Assembly: GCA_011523385.1 (NCBI GenBank)
Contig: WTGX01000004.1
Span: forward strand, 62,001 to 126,000
Source: Nitrospira sp.
GTDB lineage: Bacteria > Nitrospirota > Nitrospiria > Nitrospirales > UBA8639
Direction of reading: 5' to 3'
DNA: 64,000 nucleotides
In this document: in pieces, positions 24,037 through 33,160 of the stretch
Numbering within the stretch: position 1 is the first letter of the stretch
Layout: each line of letters begins with the position of its first letter
Made by a program: the position numbers and the translations under genes
Notes under the pieces: generated by a model
Seen by the model: the letters and a program-made list of their open reading frames with translations, nothing else
The model's database searches: none
What the model was told of the DNA's origin: nothing

Positions 24037-25107
24037 ATGAAATTCACGATAAAGCCAGTAGAAAAGAAGAAAAAAGTGGTAGAAGAATGGACGGACCCCA
24101 CGACGCGGGACGCCGGTGCGACAGTTGAAGAATTCCTGGCGCGCTTGGGTGGGCCGGCGTGGGTGTTTCTGACCGGGGAAGACCCGTCCCGCACGCGAGC
24201 CGTGACGACCCTGTTGCACGGTAACGAACCATCCGGGGTCCGGGCGATCTTCCAGTGGCTCCGTGCCGGGACCCGGCCTCGCGTCAATCTCGCTTGTTTC
24301 ATCGGGGCTGTGGATGCTGCCGTGGCTCCACCGGGATTCGCCCACCGGCAGTTGCCGGACAGCCGGGATTTGAACCGCTGTTTCCGTATGCCGTTCGAGG
24401 GCCGTGAAGGCCGGCTGGCAGCCGGGGTGCTCGATCGGTTGCGCGTCATCGGCCCCGAGGCTCTCGTGGATTTTCACAATACGTCCGGTCGCAGTCCCGC
24501 GTATGGCGTGACAACGCAATTGGGAGAACCGCAAAAAGCCTTGACTGCTCTGGTCTCGAATCATTTGATTGTGACGGATCTGCGGCTGGGGACCTTGATG
24601 GAAGCCACAGAAGACGATTTCCCCACCATTACGGCCGAATGCGGCGGGGCTGGCGACGTCCGGTCCGATCAAACCGCGATGACGGCGCTCCGGTCCTATG
24701 CCATGGCAGAATCGTTATGGGACGAGTCTCAGCGCTATGCGCACGTGAAAACCTTTCATCACCCCATCCGGGTATCATTGGAAACGGGGAAACGGGTGGC
24801 GTATGGCGCTGCAGCCGTGCCCGGCGCGGACCTGACGTTACGGCAGGACGCCGATCACTTCAATTTCGGCATCCTGAATCAAGGGCAGGTTCTGGGGTGG
24901 GTCCGGGATGCTTCGCCTGGGGTGGTCGTGGCCCGTGACGCCAAGGGGCGTGACCGGACCCTGGAGTTGTTTGCCGTAGACGCAGGCCGGCTCGTGGTCG
25001 CACAGGCTTCTCGCATCATGATGATGACCACGAACCCGCAGATTGCCGTGAGCGATTGCCTCTTCTATTGTCTGCCAGAGGCAAAGACCTTGGATCCCCG
25101 ATTATGA
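24037..25107 (+). CDS. Succinylglutamate desuccinylase/aspartoacylase-family metallopeptidase
   Basis: 356 residues. Zinc-site motifs of the AstE/AspA family are present: LLHGNEPSG (His and Glu ligands), DSRDLNRCF (family Asn-Arg), VDFHNTSG (third His) and ITAECGG (catalytic Glu) in order over residues about 55-205. A C-terminal beta domain follows. Family members cleave N-acyl amino acids or glutathione-like amides; the exact substrate here is not clear. The first about 20 residues are very Lys-rich. No ribosome site is strong. A 217-base AT-rich region upstream (23820-24036) shows no other gene, and a dispersed repeat sits just downstream. Confidence 0.82.
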   Translation: MKFTIKPVEKKKKVVEEWTDPTTRDAGATVEEFLARLGGPAWVFLTGEDPSRTRAVTTLLHGNEPSGVRAIFQWLRAGTRPRVNLACFIGAVDAAVAPPGFAHRQLPDSRDLNRCFRMPFEGREGRLAAGVLDRLRVIGPEALVDFHNTSGRSPAYGVTTQLGEPQKALTALVSNHLIVTDLRLGTLMEATEDDFPTITAECGGAGDVRSDQTAMTALRSYAMAESLWDESQRYAHVKTFHHPIRVSLETGKRVAYGAAAVPGADLTLRQDADHFNFGILNQGQVLGWVRDASPGVVVARDAKGRDRTLELFAVDAGRLVVAQASRIMMMTTNPQIAVSDCLFYCLPEAKTLDPRL

Positions 25108-25144
25108 AGGGAATTATCCAGAGTCGTTGACGGTCTCTCTTCCT

Positions 25145-25259
25145 TGTAGCTGCGGGATCTTATCCCGCTGTCTTCCTGGCCGCATAAGATGCGGCAGCTA
25201 CAAATCAAGGCGTTTTTCTCAGAAGAACGGTCATTGTCCACTATTCTGGATAAGTCCCA
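25145..25259. repeat. Dispersed repeat with CCGCATAAGATGCGG hairpin, copy 2
   Basis: Same element as 22143-22277, with the short spacer form between GTAGCTGC and the hairpin. It fills the space between two convergent genes and touches the stop codon of msrA. Confidence 0.87.
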
Positions 25260-25820
25260 TTATGAAGTGGGTTTCAGTTTTGCGGTAAATTGCTGGCGGA
25301 ATTTGGCGAGTTTAGGGGCGATGAGGTAGGCGCAGTAGGGTTGGGTGGGGTTTCGTATGAAGTATTCCCGGTGATAGGCCTCCGCGGGGTAGAAGGGTTG
25401 GGCGGGTGAGACTTCTGTCACGATCGGGGAAGGAAAGACATTGTCTGCGGTAAGGGCGGCGATGACGGTTTTGGCCACGGCGTCTTGTTCAAGGGAATGG
25501 TAAAAAATGACGGAACGGTATTGCGTGCCGGCGTCGTTGCCTTGGCGGTTGAGCGTCGTGGGGTCGTGTACGGCAAAAAAGATTTGCAGTACGTCGCGGT
25601 AGGTCACGACGGCAGGGTCGAACGTGACCTGCACGACTTCGGCGTGACCGGTCACGCCGGTGCAAACGGCTTCGTAGGAGGGGTTGGGGTGTTTGCCGCC
25701 CATGTAGCCTGATTCCACGGTCGTCACGCCCAGCACGTGCTGGTACACGGCTTCGATGCACCAGAAGCATCCGCCTCCGAGTGTCGCAACGTCTTTGCCG
25801 TTATCGGGTGTGCCAGCCAT
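25260..25820 (-). CDS. msrA: Peptide methionine-S-sulfoxide reductase MsrA
   Basis: 186 residues. Repairs oxidised methionine. The catalytic motif GCFWCIE is at residues 17-23 with nucleophile Cys18. GYMGG, the EVVQVTFDP segment and HDPTTLNRQGNDAGTQYRS are all family hallmarks. A resolving Cys is available near the C-terminus (PYCAYL). No signal peptide, so cytosolic. It ends against a dispersed repeat. Identity is secure. Confidence 0.96.
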   Translation of the reverse strand: MAGTPDNGKDVATLGGGCFWCIEAVYQHVLGVTTVESGYMGGKHPNPSYEAVCTGVTGHAEVVQVTFDPAVVTYRDVLQIFFAVHDPTTLNRQGNDAGTQYRSVIFYHSLEQDAVAKTVIAALTADNVFPSPIVTEVSPAQPFYPAEAYHREYFIRNPTQPYCAYLIAPKLAKFRQQFTAKLKPTS

Positions 25821-26156
25821 GCGTCTGCCGTCTATTCTATCCGGATATCAAAATGCCATTATACTGTTTGTGCGCATTTGATGCGACCGTCCCGGCCATG
25901 TGTTTGAATAGTGCAGAGCAATACTCTGCCCGGCAGATTTTTCCTTTTTCCCTTGCGTCGGCGCGCGCATTTATTTACGGTACTGCGCAGAGCATTGCTT
26001 TGGCCCTGGCTGCCGGGTTCGAGACGGCATCCTTCGACCCTTCGACAAGCTCAGAACCAACGGCTTCTCCCTCTGTTCGTCCTGAGCGTAGCGTTAGCGA
26101 AGTCGAAGGGCGCTCAGGACAGGCTTCGGCCTGTCCTCCCCGCAAAGAGAGGCGAG
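25821..26156. other. Gap holding CTTCGAC-type palindromic repeat before the exporter gene
   Basis: 336 bases. The frame of the downstream exporter stays open through it, but bases about 26036-26150 are a dispersed repeat: CCTTCGACAAGCTCAG, then inverted GCGAAGTCGAAGG, then CGCTCAGGACAGGC with its complement. I see no promoter good enough to name. Confidence 0.6.
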
Positions 26157-28700
26157 GTGAGTTCACTCCTGCTCCGATTGTATAGAACGATCGTGATCGA
26201 TCTACCGGTCGTGGCATTGGGGCTGGTGTTGGTCCCGGTGGCATTCTTCGCGTTTTACGTGCCGGATCTCAAACTCGACGCATCCTCCGAATCGATTATC
26301 CTGGAGCACGACAAGGCGCTGAAATATTATCGCGCCAGCCGGGAAATCTACGGCTCGGATGATTTTCTCATCGTCGTCTATACGCCGCGCGACGATCTGT
26401 TCGCTCCCTCTTCACTTGCCCGCTTAAAAAAACTTCGCGATGAATTGGCCGGAATGGACTCGGTCGAAACGGTCCTCTCGATCCTGGACGTGCCGCTTGT
26501 CAATAGTCCTAAAGTGTCCCTTGCGGAATTGAAAGGCGGGGAGGGGATACGGACGCTGGAGACCCCGGGTACCGACAAGGAACTTGCCAGAACAGAATTT
26601 CTGGAAAGCCCCATTTATCGCAATAATCTCATCAGCGCGGACGGCCGGACGACGGCACTGCAAGTCATCTTTAAGGAAGACGCAACCTATAGTGAACTGC
26701 TGAACAAGCGGAACCGGTTGAGAGAAAAGGAAGCCGGGCCGGGACTCACGGCGGATGAAGCGGCAACCCTGCAAACGGTGGAGCAGACTTTTCACGAATA
26801 TCACGCCATTGTGATCGCGGCTGAAAACAAGGATACCGAGGTCGTCCGCGGTATACTGGACAAGTATCGTGACCATGCCCAATTGTATCTGGGCGGGGCG
26901 CGCATGATCGTCGCCGATATGATCAGTTTTATCGAGCACGACCTGACCACGTTCGGCTTTGGTATCCTCGTGTTCCTGCTCGCGGCGCTGGTCTATTTTT
27001 TTCGTGCGCTGCGCTGGGTACTGTTGTCCATGTCCTGCTGTCTGATTTCCGTCATCGTGATGATGGGCTACCTGGGATTCGTGGACTGGAGAGTGACGGT
27101 CATTTCCTCCAATTTCGTGTCGTTGTTGCTCATCATCACCATGTCCTTAACCATCCACCTCATCGTCCGCTACCGGATTCTCAATGAGGTCCGCTACCGG
27201 ATTCTGAAAGAAGAAGCCCCGATGGTGGACCAGAAAACGTTGGTTTTTCATACGATGAAGGACATGACGAAACCCTGTTTTTATACGGCCATTACGACGA
27301 TTGTGGCGTTCTGTTCCCTGATCGTCAGTGATATCCGGCCCGTCATTGATTTCGGCTGGATGATGACGATCGGCATTGCCCTGGCGTTCGTGCTGAATTT
27401 CATCTATTTCCCGGCGGTGCTGGTGCTGCTCAAGCCGGAGCAGGTGAGTCTGCGAACGGATGCCACCAAGGCATTTACCATGGCGGTGGCGGGCTTTACG
27501 CTCAGGCATGCCAAGCCGATTGTGGCGGTCTCGGTGCTGGTGGCCGTGTTGGGTGGAATAGGTATCGCGCAATTGGAGGTGGAAAACCGGTTTATCGATC
27601 ATTTCAAAAGCACGACGGAAATTTACCGGGGCATGGAATTGGTGGATATGAAGTTGGGGGGAACCATTCCGTTGGATTTCGTGATTGACGCCGATGAAAC
27701 GGTTGCCGCTTCGCTTGAAGCGACGGACGATCCCTTTGATGATCCGTTTGATGACCCGGATTCACTGGCCGATCCCTTCGCCGGGGAAGAGGGGGCGGCC
27801 GGCGAGACGCCTTATTGGTTCAACGGATACCGGTTGACGCAGATCGAAACGATTCACGATTACCTCGAAACCTTACCGGAAGTGGGTAAGGTTCTGTCTC
27901 TGGCCACGGGCATGAAAGTGATCAAGCAGTTGAATGACGGCCGGATGCCCGAGGATTATGAGTTGACCCTGTTGAGAAAGTACGTGCCGGAGGACGTGAA
28001 AAAAGCACTGCTCGATCCGTACCTGTCTCCCGATGCAACCCAAACGCGGTTGACGATGCGACTGATTGAATCCGCGCCGACGCTCAAACGAAAAGAATTG
28101 ATCGAACGCATCCGAACGTACCTGGTCGGGGAAATGGGGTTTGCCGAAACGGCCGTGCATCCCACGGGCATGGCGCTCCTCTACAGTCACCTGCTGCACA
28201 GTCTCTACCGCTCGCAGATCCTGACGATGAGTACGGTTTTTGTGAGCATTCTTCTGATGTTCGTGATGCTGTTTCGCAGGGTTTCACTGTCGATCGTGGC
28301 GATTCTGCCGAATCTGTTGGCGGCCTGTGCGGTACTCGGTTTGATGGGCTGGTGGGGGATTCCCCTGGACATCATGACCATTACCATTGCGGCGATTACG
28401 GTGGGTATCGCCGTTGATCACGCGATTCACTACATTCACCGGTTTCAGGTGGAATTCGTGAAACACCAATCGTACCGGGACACCATCGTGGCGTGCCACG
28501 GGAGTATCGGCCGCGCCATCTATTATACGGCGCTCACGATCACCGTGGGATTCAGTATCCTGGCCTTTTCCGATTTCATCCCCACCATCTACTTCGGGTT
28601 GCTCACCGGCTTTGCCATGATGGTGGCCCTCATGAGTAATCTCACCCTCCTGGCCGCGTTACTCATGATCGTGAAGCCGTTAGGCCCTGCATCCACGTAA
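26157..28700 (+). CDS. MMPL/RND-family exporter (HAE3-like)
   Basis: 847 residues from a GTG at 26157; the longer open frame would translate a dispersed repeat and is not used. It has two halves, each with a large periplasmic loop and a five- to six-helix bundle, with first helices at about residues 15-35. Helix bundles begin near FGFGILVFLLAALVYF and LTMSTVFVSILLMFVML. NFVSLLLIITMSLTIHLIVRY and IAAITVGIAVDHAIHY are typical proton-relay helix segments. Such transporters export hydrophobic lipids, including hopanoids (HpnN). The second loop contains an acidic DDPFDDPFDDP repeat. Substrate unknown; a hopanoid role is plausible given hpnH but not shown. Confidence 0.87.
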   Translation: MSSLLLRLYRTIVIDLPVVALGLVLVPVAFFAFYVPDLKLDASSESIILEHDKALKYYRASREIYGSDDFLIVVYTPRDDLFAPSSLARLKKLRDELAGMDSVETVLSILDVPLVNSPKVSLAELKGGEGIRTLETPGTDKELARTEFLESPIYRNNLISADGRTTALQVIFKEDATYSELLNKRNRLREKEAGPGLTADEAATLQTVEQTFHEYHAIVIAAENKDTEVVRGILDKYRDHAQLYLGGARMIVADMISFIEHDLTTFGFGILVFLLAALVYFFRALRWVLLSMSCCLISVIVMMGYLGFVDWRVTVISSNFVSLLLIITMSLTIHLIVRYRILNEVRYRILKEEAPMVDQKTLVFHTMKDMTKPCFYTAITTIVAFCSLIVSDIRPVIDFGWMMTIGIALAFVLNFIYFPAVLVLLKPEQVSLRTDATKAFTMAVAGFTLRHAKPIVAVSVLVAVLGGIGIAQLEVENRFIDHFKSTTEIYRGMELVDMKLGGTIPLDFVIDADETVAASLEATDDPFDDPFDDPDSLADPFAGEEGAAGETPYWFNGYRLTQIETIHDYLETLPEVGKVLSLATGMKVIKQLNDGRMPEDYELTLLRKYVPEDVKKALLDPYLSPDATQTRLTMRLIESAPTLKRKELIERIRTYLVGEMGFAETAVHPTGMALLYSHLLHSLYRSQILTMSTVFVSILLMFVMLFRRVSLSIVAILPNLLAACAVLGLMGWWGIPLDIMTITIAAITVGIAVDHAIHYIHRFQVEFVKHQSYRDTIVACHGSIGRAIYYTALTITVGFSILAFSDFIPTIYFGLLTGFAMMVALMSNLTLLAALLMIVKPLGPAST

Positions 28701-28719
28701 CACTGTCCCTCCTTGCCGT

Positions 28720-28845
28720 CATCCCCGACCTTTACTCTCTCGCCCCTTGAGGGAGAGGGCTGGGGTGAGGGGTCTCTTTGCCTTTGCCTGTGAAGAGAAA
28801 GACACTGGATTCCTGCTTCCGCAGGAATGACGGAAGGAGGAAGAT
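28720..28845. repeat. Intergenic palindromic repeats
   Basis: A TGAGGGAGAGGGCTGGGGTG-type repeat at about 28740-28771 also occurs near 15790-15815. A ATTCCTGC/GCAGGAAT hairpin at about 28808-28828 is followed by GACGGAAGGAG, the same tail as the hairpin at 33475-33509. The gap contains no gene. Confidence 0.7.
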
Positions 28846-28876
28846 CGAGACAAACGCCAGAAAAGGCTAAGCAGCC

Positions 28877-29893
28877 CTACGTTGCGTGATGCGTGATGAT
28901 GATGTGTTCTTTGGAGTTGGGCACCGCGAGCAGTTCGCTGCGGCCGAATCCGGCGTTTTGAAACATGGCGTCCCATTCATTGAACGTGTACGCGTCACCC
29001 GCCGGGGTCGTGACCAGCATGATGAGGGCAAAATCCGCGGACGCGGGACTGATTCGATCGTCATTCGGGACAAACTCCAACGTGATCACCCGGCCACCCG
29101 GTGCCATTGCGGCCCGCACCTTGCGGAGAAAGTCCTCACATTCCGGGATCCCGAAGTGGTGCAGAAAGTTGGTGAGCAGGACCAGGTCATACCCTTCACC
29201 CAAATCGACGTCAAAGGCGCTCCCGGCAATCGTTTTAAAGCGGTTGTCCAACGCTGCGGCCTCCGCGTTTTCCCGGGCGACAGTGAGGACGTTCGACCAA
29301 TCGACCGCGGTGACTTCGGCGTCCGGGAACCGTTTTCCGATCTCGATGCCGTAGAGGCCATGGCCCGCGGCCACGTCCAGAACCTTGTTAATCGCCCCGC
29401 CCGTTGACGCCAGATGTTCGGCGATCCATTTGGCCGGTCCGACCATCATGGGCATCATCGCCCGGGCGAAGGTGACCCACTCAGGATGTTCCTCGGCGAT
29501 AGTCCCCCGGTCAGGCAACGTCGTCCCGCCTTTGCGCACGGCCTCGGTGAGGTCGCAGAAACCCTTGAACAGCGTCGGACTGAGAAGGAATTCCAGTGTC
29601 CCTCCGAGGTAGGCCGGCGAGGTTTTGACCAGAAACATCTCGGAATCCCGCGTGAGAGCGTAGGTGTTTTCCGATTTCGTGAGAAACCCGAGCATCGCCA
29701 GATAGTCGGCCAGCATACGCATGCCCCGCTCCGCGGTGCCGCACCGGTTGGCCAGGGCGGACGAAGTATTCTGCCCTTCCTTGATGGCCGTGAAGACTTC
29801 CAGGTCCACGGCGGCTCTGATGGAGAAGGTGCGTTGAATGGCAAAAGCCGTTTCTAAAAACAGGATCGGCGACGGAGAGGGAGCTTGTGTCAT
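28877..29893 (-). CDS. SAM-dependent methyltransferase (O-methyltransferase/acetylserotonin type)
   Basis: 338 residues from the ATG at 29893 (AAAGGC ribosome site); a start seven codons upstream has no support. The N-terminal about 100 residues form a winged-helix dimerisation domain. The C-terminal Rossmann domain has VLDVAAGHGLYGIEIGKR (SAM motif I), VDWSNVL and GSAFDVDLG, then the LLTNFLHHF segment near the catalytic region and PGGRVITLEF. This layout is the small-molecule O-methyltransferase type found in quinone, carotenoid and polyketide pathways. The substrate cannot be told. It stands alone between repeat-rich gaps. Confidence 0.85.
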   Translation of the reverse strand: MTQAPSPSPILFLETAFAIQRTFSIRAAVDLEVFTAIKEGQNTSSALANRCGTAERGMRMLADYLAMLGFLTKSENTYALTRDSEMFLVKTSPAYLGGTLEFLLSPTLFKGFCDLTEAVRKGGTTLPDRGTIAEEHPEWVTFARAMMPMMVGPAKWIAEHLASTGGAINKVLDVAAGHGLYGIEIGKRFPDAEVTAVDWSNVLTVARENAEAAALDNRFKTIAGSAFDVDLGEGYDLVLLTNFLHHFGIPECEDFLRKVRAAMAPGGRVITLEFVPNDDRISPASADFALIMLVTTPAGDAYTFNEWDAMFQNAGFGRSELLAVPNSKEHIIITHHAT

Positions 29894-30263
29894 GGTTCTG
29901 CCTTTCAGGTGCAAGATTGGTAAAAGACGGGTACGTCAGGAAAGACGTGATTCGTGTCCACTATACCATGTTCTTGAATTCGGTTCGCAAAGGCAGGTCC
30001 CGGGCTGTGACCCGGGATTGTAAATGTTCACTCATTCCCTTCGACAAGCTCAGGACAGGCTCAATCCCCCTTCTCAGGGGGACAGCAAACCCGCTCTCCC
30101 CGGAGCAGCCCGGCAGCAAGCCTCTCCCCCCTGACAAGGGGGGCAGGGGGGGGGTCCGTAGGGGCGGACCGGAGCTTGCCCTGAGCGAAAGCGAACGGGC
30201 GTAATCGAAGGGCCTGAATGAACATGTACAATTCCCTGCGCAGAGCCGGCACGTCAGCGCCAG
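29894..30263. other. Gap with MITE-like element bounded by IS-like ends
   Basis: 370 bases without a gene. Positions 30019-30230 (212 bases) begin TGTAAATGTTCACT and end with the near-inverse AATGAACATGTACA, both close to the terminal sequence of the IS481-like element at 38377-39435. Inside are a CTTCGAC-type repeat, GGGGGA/TCCCCC palindromes and a GCTTGCCCTGAGCG segment also present inside glyS. It looks like a non-autonomous element or a composite of repeats. Confidence 0.6.
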
Positions 30264-30653
30264 TCAGCCGCAGGGATCGGTGTCGGACGAGCCGCAGGTG
30301 TCGCTCAACACCCGCAGGAACTTCAGCAGCCCTTTGCGCGTGGGGTCCGGCAGGCGGCGAATATGATGAAGAATCGCTTTTTCTTCACGGGTGAGGAGGG
30401 GGGCGTCCAGTTTCGGGGGCGTCGCCTGGGTCTGGCGCACATAAGGAAAGACCGTACCGGTGGCCAGCCATTGCGGGTCTTGCCGCAGCAAACGGGCGAG
30501 GGCGAAGAAATGCTCCAATTTGATGCTTTTGCTGAAGCCCAACTCCCACTGATTCACCGCGGAAGCTGAGATGCGCAACGCCTTGGCCACGTCGGCTTGA
30601 GACAAACCCGCCTGTTTCCGTGCGACTCGAATCCTTTGGGTTAACGTATTCAT
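30264..30653 (-). CDS. XRE-family transcriptional regulator
   Basis: 129 residues. The N-terminal helix-turn-helix of the lambda-repressor type covers residues 5-60 (RIRVARKQAGLSQADVAKAL then SASAVNQWELG). The C-terminal 65 residues are helical with no peptidase motif, so it is not a self-cleaving phage repressor. Its start is 27 bases from a set of three evenly spaced octamers (30681-30734) that are likely its operators. It is divergent from the surface lipoprotein gene at 30873 and may control that gene, itself, or both. The last residues contain two Cys. Confidence 0.88.
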   Translation of the reverse strand: MNTLTQRIRVARKQAGLSQADVAKALRISASAVNQWELGFSKSIKLEHFFALARLLRQDPQWLATGTVFPYVRQTQATPPKLDAPLLTREEKAILHHIRRLPDPTRKGLLKFLRVLSDTCGSSDTDPCG

Positions 30654-30680
30654 GGAAAATAGCGGTCCCTTCGTTCTGTT

Positions 30681-30734
30681 AGCATGCTGTATTTTTTTAA
30701 TAAAGTATGCTTGATTTGATAAATTCAGTATGCT
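30681..30734. promoter_or_regulatory. Three AGYATGCT operator-like repeats at 23-base spacing
   Basis: AGCATGCT at 30681-30688, AGTATGCT at 30704-30711 and AGTATGCT at 30727-30734: starts are exactly 23 bases apart. The first is a perfect palindrome, and with its flank TTAGCATGCTGTATT it is nearly the inverse of the third. The location between an XRE gene and a divergent gene makes operators the simplest reading. Confidence 0.65.
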
Positions 30735-30774
30735 AAATTTCCGTCACGAACAACGAAACACACACTGACTCGCA

Positions 30775-30833
30775 TTCAGAACGGCAAGCAATCTTCTATG
30801 CGTTCTGAAACAGCCATTCAGTACATTCAGTAG
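30775..30833. promoter_or_regulatory. Second dyad and tandem 9-mers upstream of surface lipoprotein gene
   Basis: TTCAGAACG (30775-30783) and CGTTCTGAA (30801-30809) form a perfect 9-base dyad. It is followed by a perfect tandem CATTCAGTA at 30816-30824 and 30825-30833. A TAGAAT box at 30835-30840 could be a -10 box, without a good -35. Probably regulatory. Confidence 0.5.
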
Positions 30834-30872
30834 ATAGAATTTAGACAACCTCTCACAGAAAGGGTGACGAGT

Positions 30873-33047
30873 ATGAGAAAGCAGAAATCTGTATGGTTTC
30901 TAATCTTAGGCCTGCTAATTGCGTTGGCCGGATGTGGCAGCGACGGCAATGGCAGGTCGCCAATGGACGGTATGGGAGGCGACACCGTAGATATGACGGC
31001 GCTGAATGCTGCGAAGGCGGCAGCCATGGCGGCATATGATGCGGCCATGGCTGCGTTGGCTGACGTGGAAGCTAACCAGAGTGCCGACCAGGCCTCCTAC
31101 GACAAGGCTGCGGAACAGGTGGAGGCAGCCAAAGCGGCCAACGACCAGGCTCAGGCAGCCGAGACTGCGGCAGATGCACAGAAGTATCAAAAAATGGCGG
31201 AGGACGCGAACACGGAAGCCATGAAGTACGCCGGCATGGTGACGACAGCAGCAAACGATATGATGGCGAATGCTGCGAAGGCGGCAGCAATGACGGCATA
31301 TGAGGCAGCCATGGCTGCGTTGGAGGCCGTGAAGGATGACCAGAGTGCCGATCAGGCCTCCTACGACAAGGCCAAAAAGCAGGTGGATGCAGCCAAGGCT
31401 GCCAACGACCAGGCTCAGGCAGCCGAGACTGCGGCAGATGCACAGAAGTATCAAAAAATGGCGGAGGACGCGAACACGGAAGCCATGAAGTACGCCGGCA
31501 TGGTGACGGCAGCAGCAAACAAAGCTGCTAGCGCCGCTGCCATGGCCATGGCCGGGAAAATCGCCACGGCTATTGCCGACCCTGATGGTGATATGACGTT
31601 GGGAGAAAACAACGCAGCCGCTGGCCAGGAAACTAATGACGATCTCGACAATCCATTGCGACCGGGGAAAGCCACGGCGGCTACTGATGATTTTGTGGTC
31701 TCGGCAGGTGCAATAGGTACCCCGCCGGTCATCAGGATAGGTGACGTCGCTACTAGTGACAGGTTGGGTATGGAAGATGTCGGTATCAACAATAATGTTG
31801 AATTCGCCGAAGAGCCAGGAACAGCCGTGGACGGCTTTACCCGCAATGTCCATACGCGGACTCGGACCATCGGTGGGACTAAGACTACGGATAAGGTTAC
31901 GGTGTTGGACAACATCGATGCGCCGAAAAACTTGCCGTACCGTGAGTTCTATGATGATGGAGCAGGCAGCCCCATCGTCCGCACTGACTCAGCAAGTTTA
32001 AACACCGGAGCCTTTGACAGGGCTGCCGTGATCTCAATCAACGCGGCGGGAGTTTTGACCCTTGATACCGGTGCTGACGGTGGCGGTGACATTGATGGCA
32101 ACCATGCATTATTCTCTTCGACGGCGCTTCCCTCCGGCGAAGACCAGACCTACACGTATGTGAATGACGACCCCACGACTGAGAACGCGAATGAGGAAAG
32201 GCGTGGCGGCCGGACGTTGGATGGCATGTTCAACGGTGTTCCGGGTAAGTTTGCATGTACTGGTGACACATGCAGTGCTAGGACCGACTCAGACGGAAAC
32301 CTTGATCAACTCGTTGGCGTGTGGACCTTCACGCCTGCTGCAGGGGACCATTTCGTTACAGGCGGCAGTCATGACAATGACTACCTGGCGTTCGGCTACT
32401 GGCTGCAATCGGCTGGAGAAGGTGACGCGACGACCTATAAGGTCGGCACCTTTGCCAATGGCTCGATGCCGTTTGGCGGGGATGCGGTAGCCGCGGCGGT
32501 CTCGGCCCTTACAGGCACCGCGACCTATACGGGTTCGGCAATCGGTATGTTCGTGATGAAGACGGACATCGACGGTGACAACAAGGGTCCCGTGGCGACC
32601 GGTTCCGGTGAGTTCACGGCCAACACGACTCTAACGGCGATATTCGGCGGTAACACTGACACAAATAATAGGGATAAATTCACCATCAGCGGTATGGTGA
32701 ACAATTTCGTCCTCACGAATTCTGACGATACCACGATCGATAACGACTGGTCGCTGAATTTGAAGTCGGCCCCCTTTGCTGACCGGGTTTATGATCAGGG
32801 CACTGGCGCGGTTAATGCGGCACCAACAGCCCACAGAAACACCTTCAGCGGTGCCACCAGCGGTATGGAGAAGGGGACTGACGGAAGATGGGCAGGCATG
32901 TTTTACGGCCCCTCCCCGGATACTAATCTGGACGATGCCGGAATCCAATACGGTGCAACGAACTATCCGGGCGGCGTCGCTGGCGAATTCATTGGCCATT
33001 TCGAAGACGGGCATGCGATCGGCGCCTTTGGGGCAACAAAGCAGTAA
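30873..33047 (+). CDS. Surface lipoprotein with duplicated Ala-rich coil and TbpB-like barrel
   Basis: 724 residues from the ATG at 30873 (AAAGGG ribosome site). Lipobox ALAGC at about residues 18-22. Residues about 45-220 are Ala-rich helical and consist of two near-identical 88-residue units (264-base tandem, 31005-31268 and 31269 on), including QAQAAETAADAQKYQKMAED in both. The rest is Gly/Asn/Thr-rich beta sequence, ending with WAGMFYGPSPD and AGEFIGHFEDGHAIGAFGAT. This ending resembles the beta-barrel lobes of transferrin-binding protein B and other Slam-dependent lipoproteins. No Slam gene was seen. Possibly an exposed adhesin or ligand binder; ligand unknown. Confidence 0.75.
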   Translation: MRKQKSVWFLILGLLIALAGCGSDGNGRSPMDGMGGDTVDMTALNAAKAAAMAAYDAAMAALADVEANQSADQASYDKAAEQVEAAKAANDQAQAAETAADAQKYQKMAEDANTEAMKYAGMVTTAANDMMANAAKAAAMTAYEAAMAALEAVKDDQSADQASYDKAKKQVDAAKAANDQAQAAETAADAQKYQKMAEDANTEAMKYAGMVTAAANKAASAAAMAMAGKIATAIADPDGDMTLGENNAAAGQETNDDLDNPLRPGKATAATDDFVVSAGAIGTPPVIRIGDVATSDRLGMEDVGINNNVEFAEEPGTAVDGFTRNVHTRTRTIGGTKTTDKVTVLDNIDAPKNLPYREFYDDGAGSPIVRTDSASLNTGAFDRAAVISINAAGVLTLDTGADGGGDIDGNHALFSSTALPSGEDQTYTYVNDDPTTENANEERRGGRTLDGMFNGVPGKFACTGDTCSARTDSDGNLDQLVGVWTFTPAAGDHFVTGGSHDNDYLAFGYWLQSAGEGDATTYKVGTFANGSMPFGGDAVAAAVSALTGTATYTGSAIGMFVMKTDIDGDNKGPVATGSGEFTANTTLTAIFGGNTDTNNRDKFTISGMVNNFVLTNSDDTTIDNDWSLNLKSAPFADRVYDQGTGAVNAAPTAHRNTFSGATSGMEKGTDGRWAGMFYGPSPDTNLDDAGIQYGATNYPGGVAGEFIGHFEDGHAIGAFGATKQ

Positions 33048-33129
33048 GCAGGGCGGGTGGTGGCCAGGCTCCGGTCTGGTCACCTCGTTTCTGTTCGATG
33101 GAAAACGAATTTTCTGTGAGGGTTGTGAC

Positions 33130-33160
33130 GGCAGGTACCCTTGGGAAAGGGGTACCTGCC
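33130..33160 (+). terminator. Strong hairpin after surface lipoprotein gene
   Basis: GGCAGGTACCC pairs perfectly with GGGTACCTGCC across a 9-base loop (11-base stem), 83 bases after the stop. The following GGTTCTCTTG is not a good T-run, so it could be a terminator of weak type or an mRNA-stabilising hairpin. Confidence 0.5.

Noticed and set aside
25911-26156. N-terminal 82 codons of the open frame before the MMPL exporter
   Set aside because: They translate a CTTCGAC-type dispersed repeat; the GTG at 26157 starts a normal first helix.
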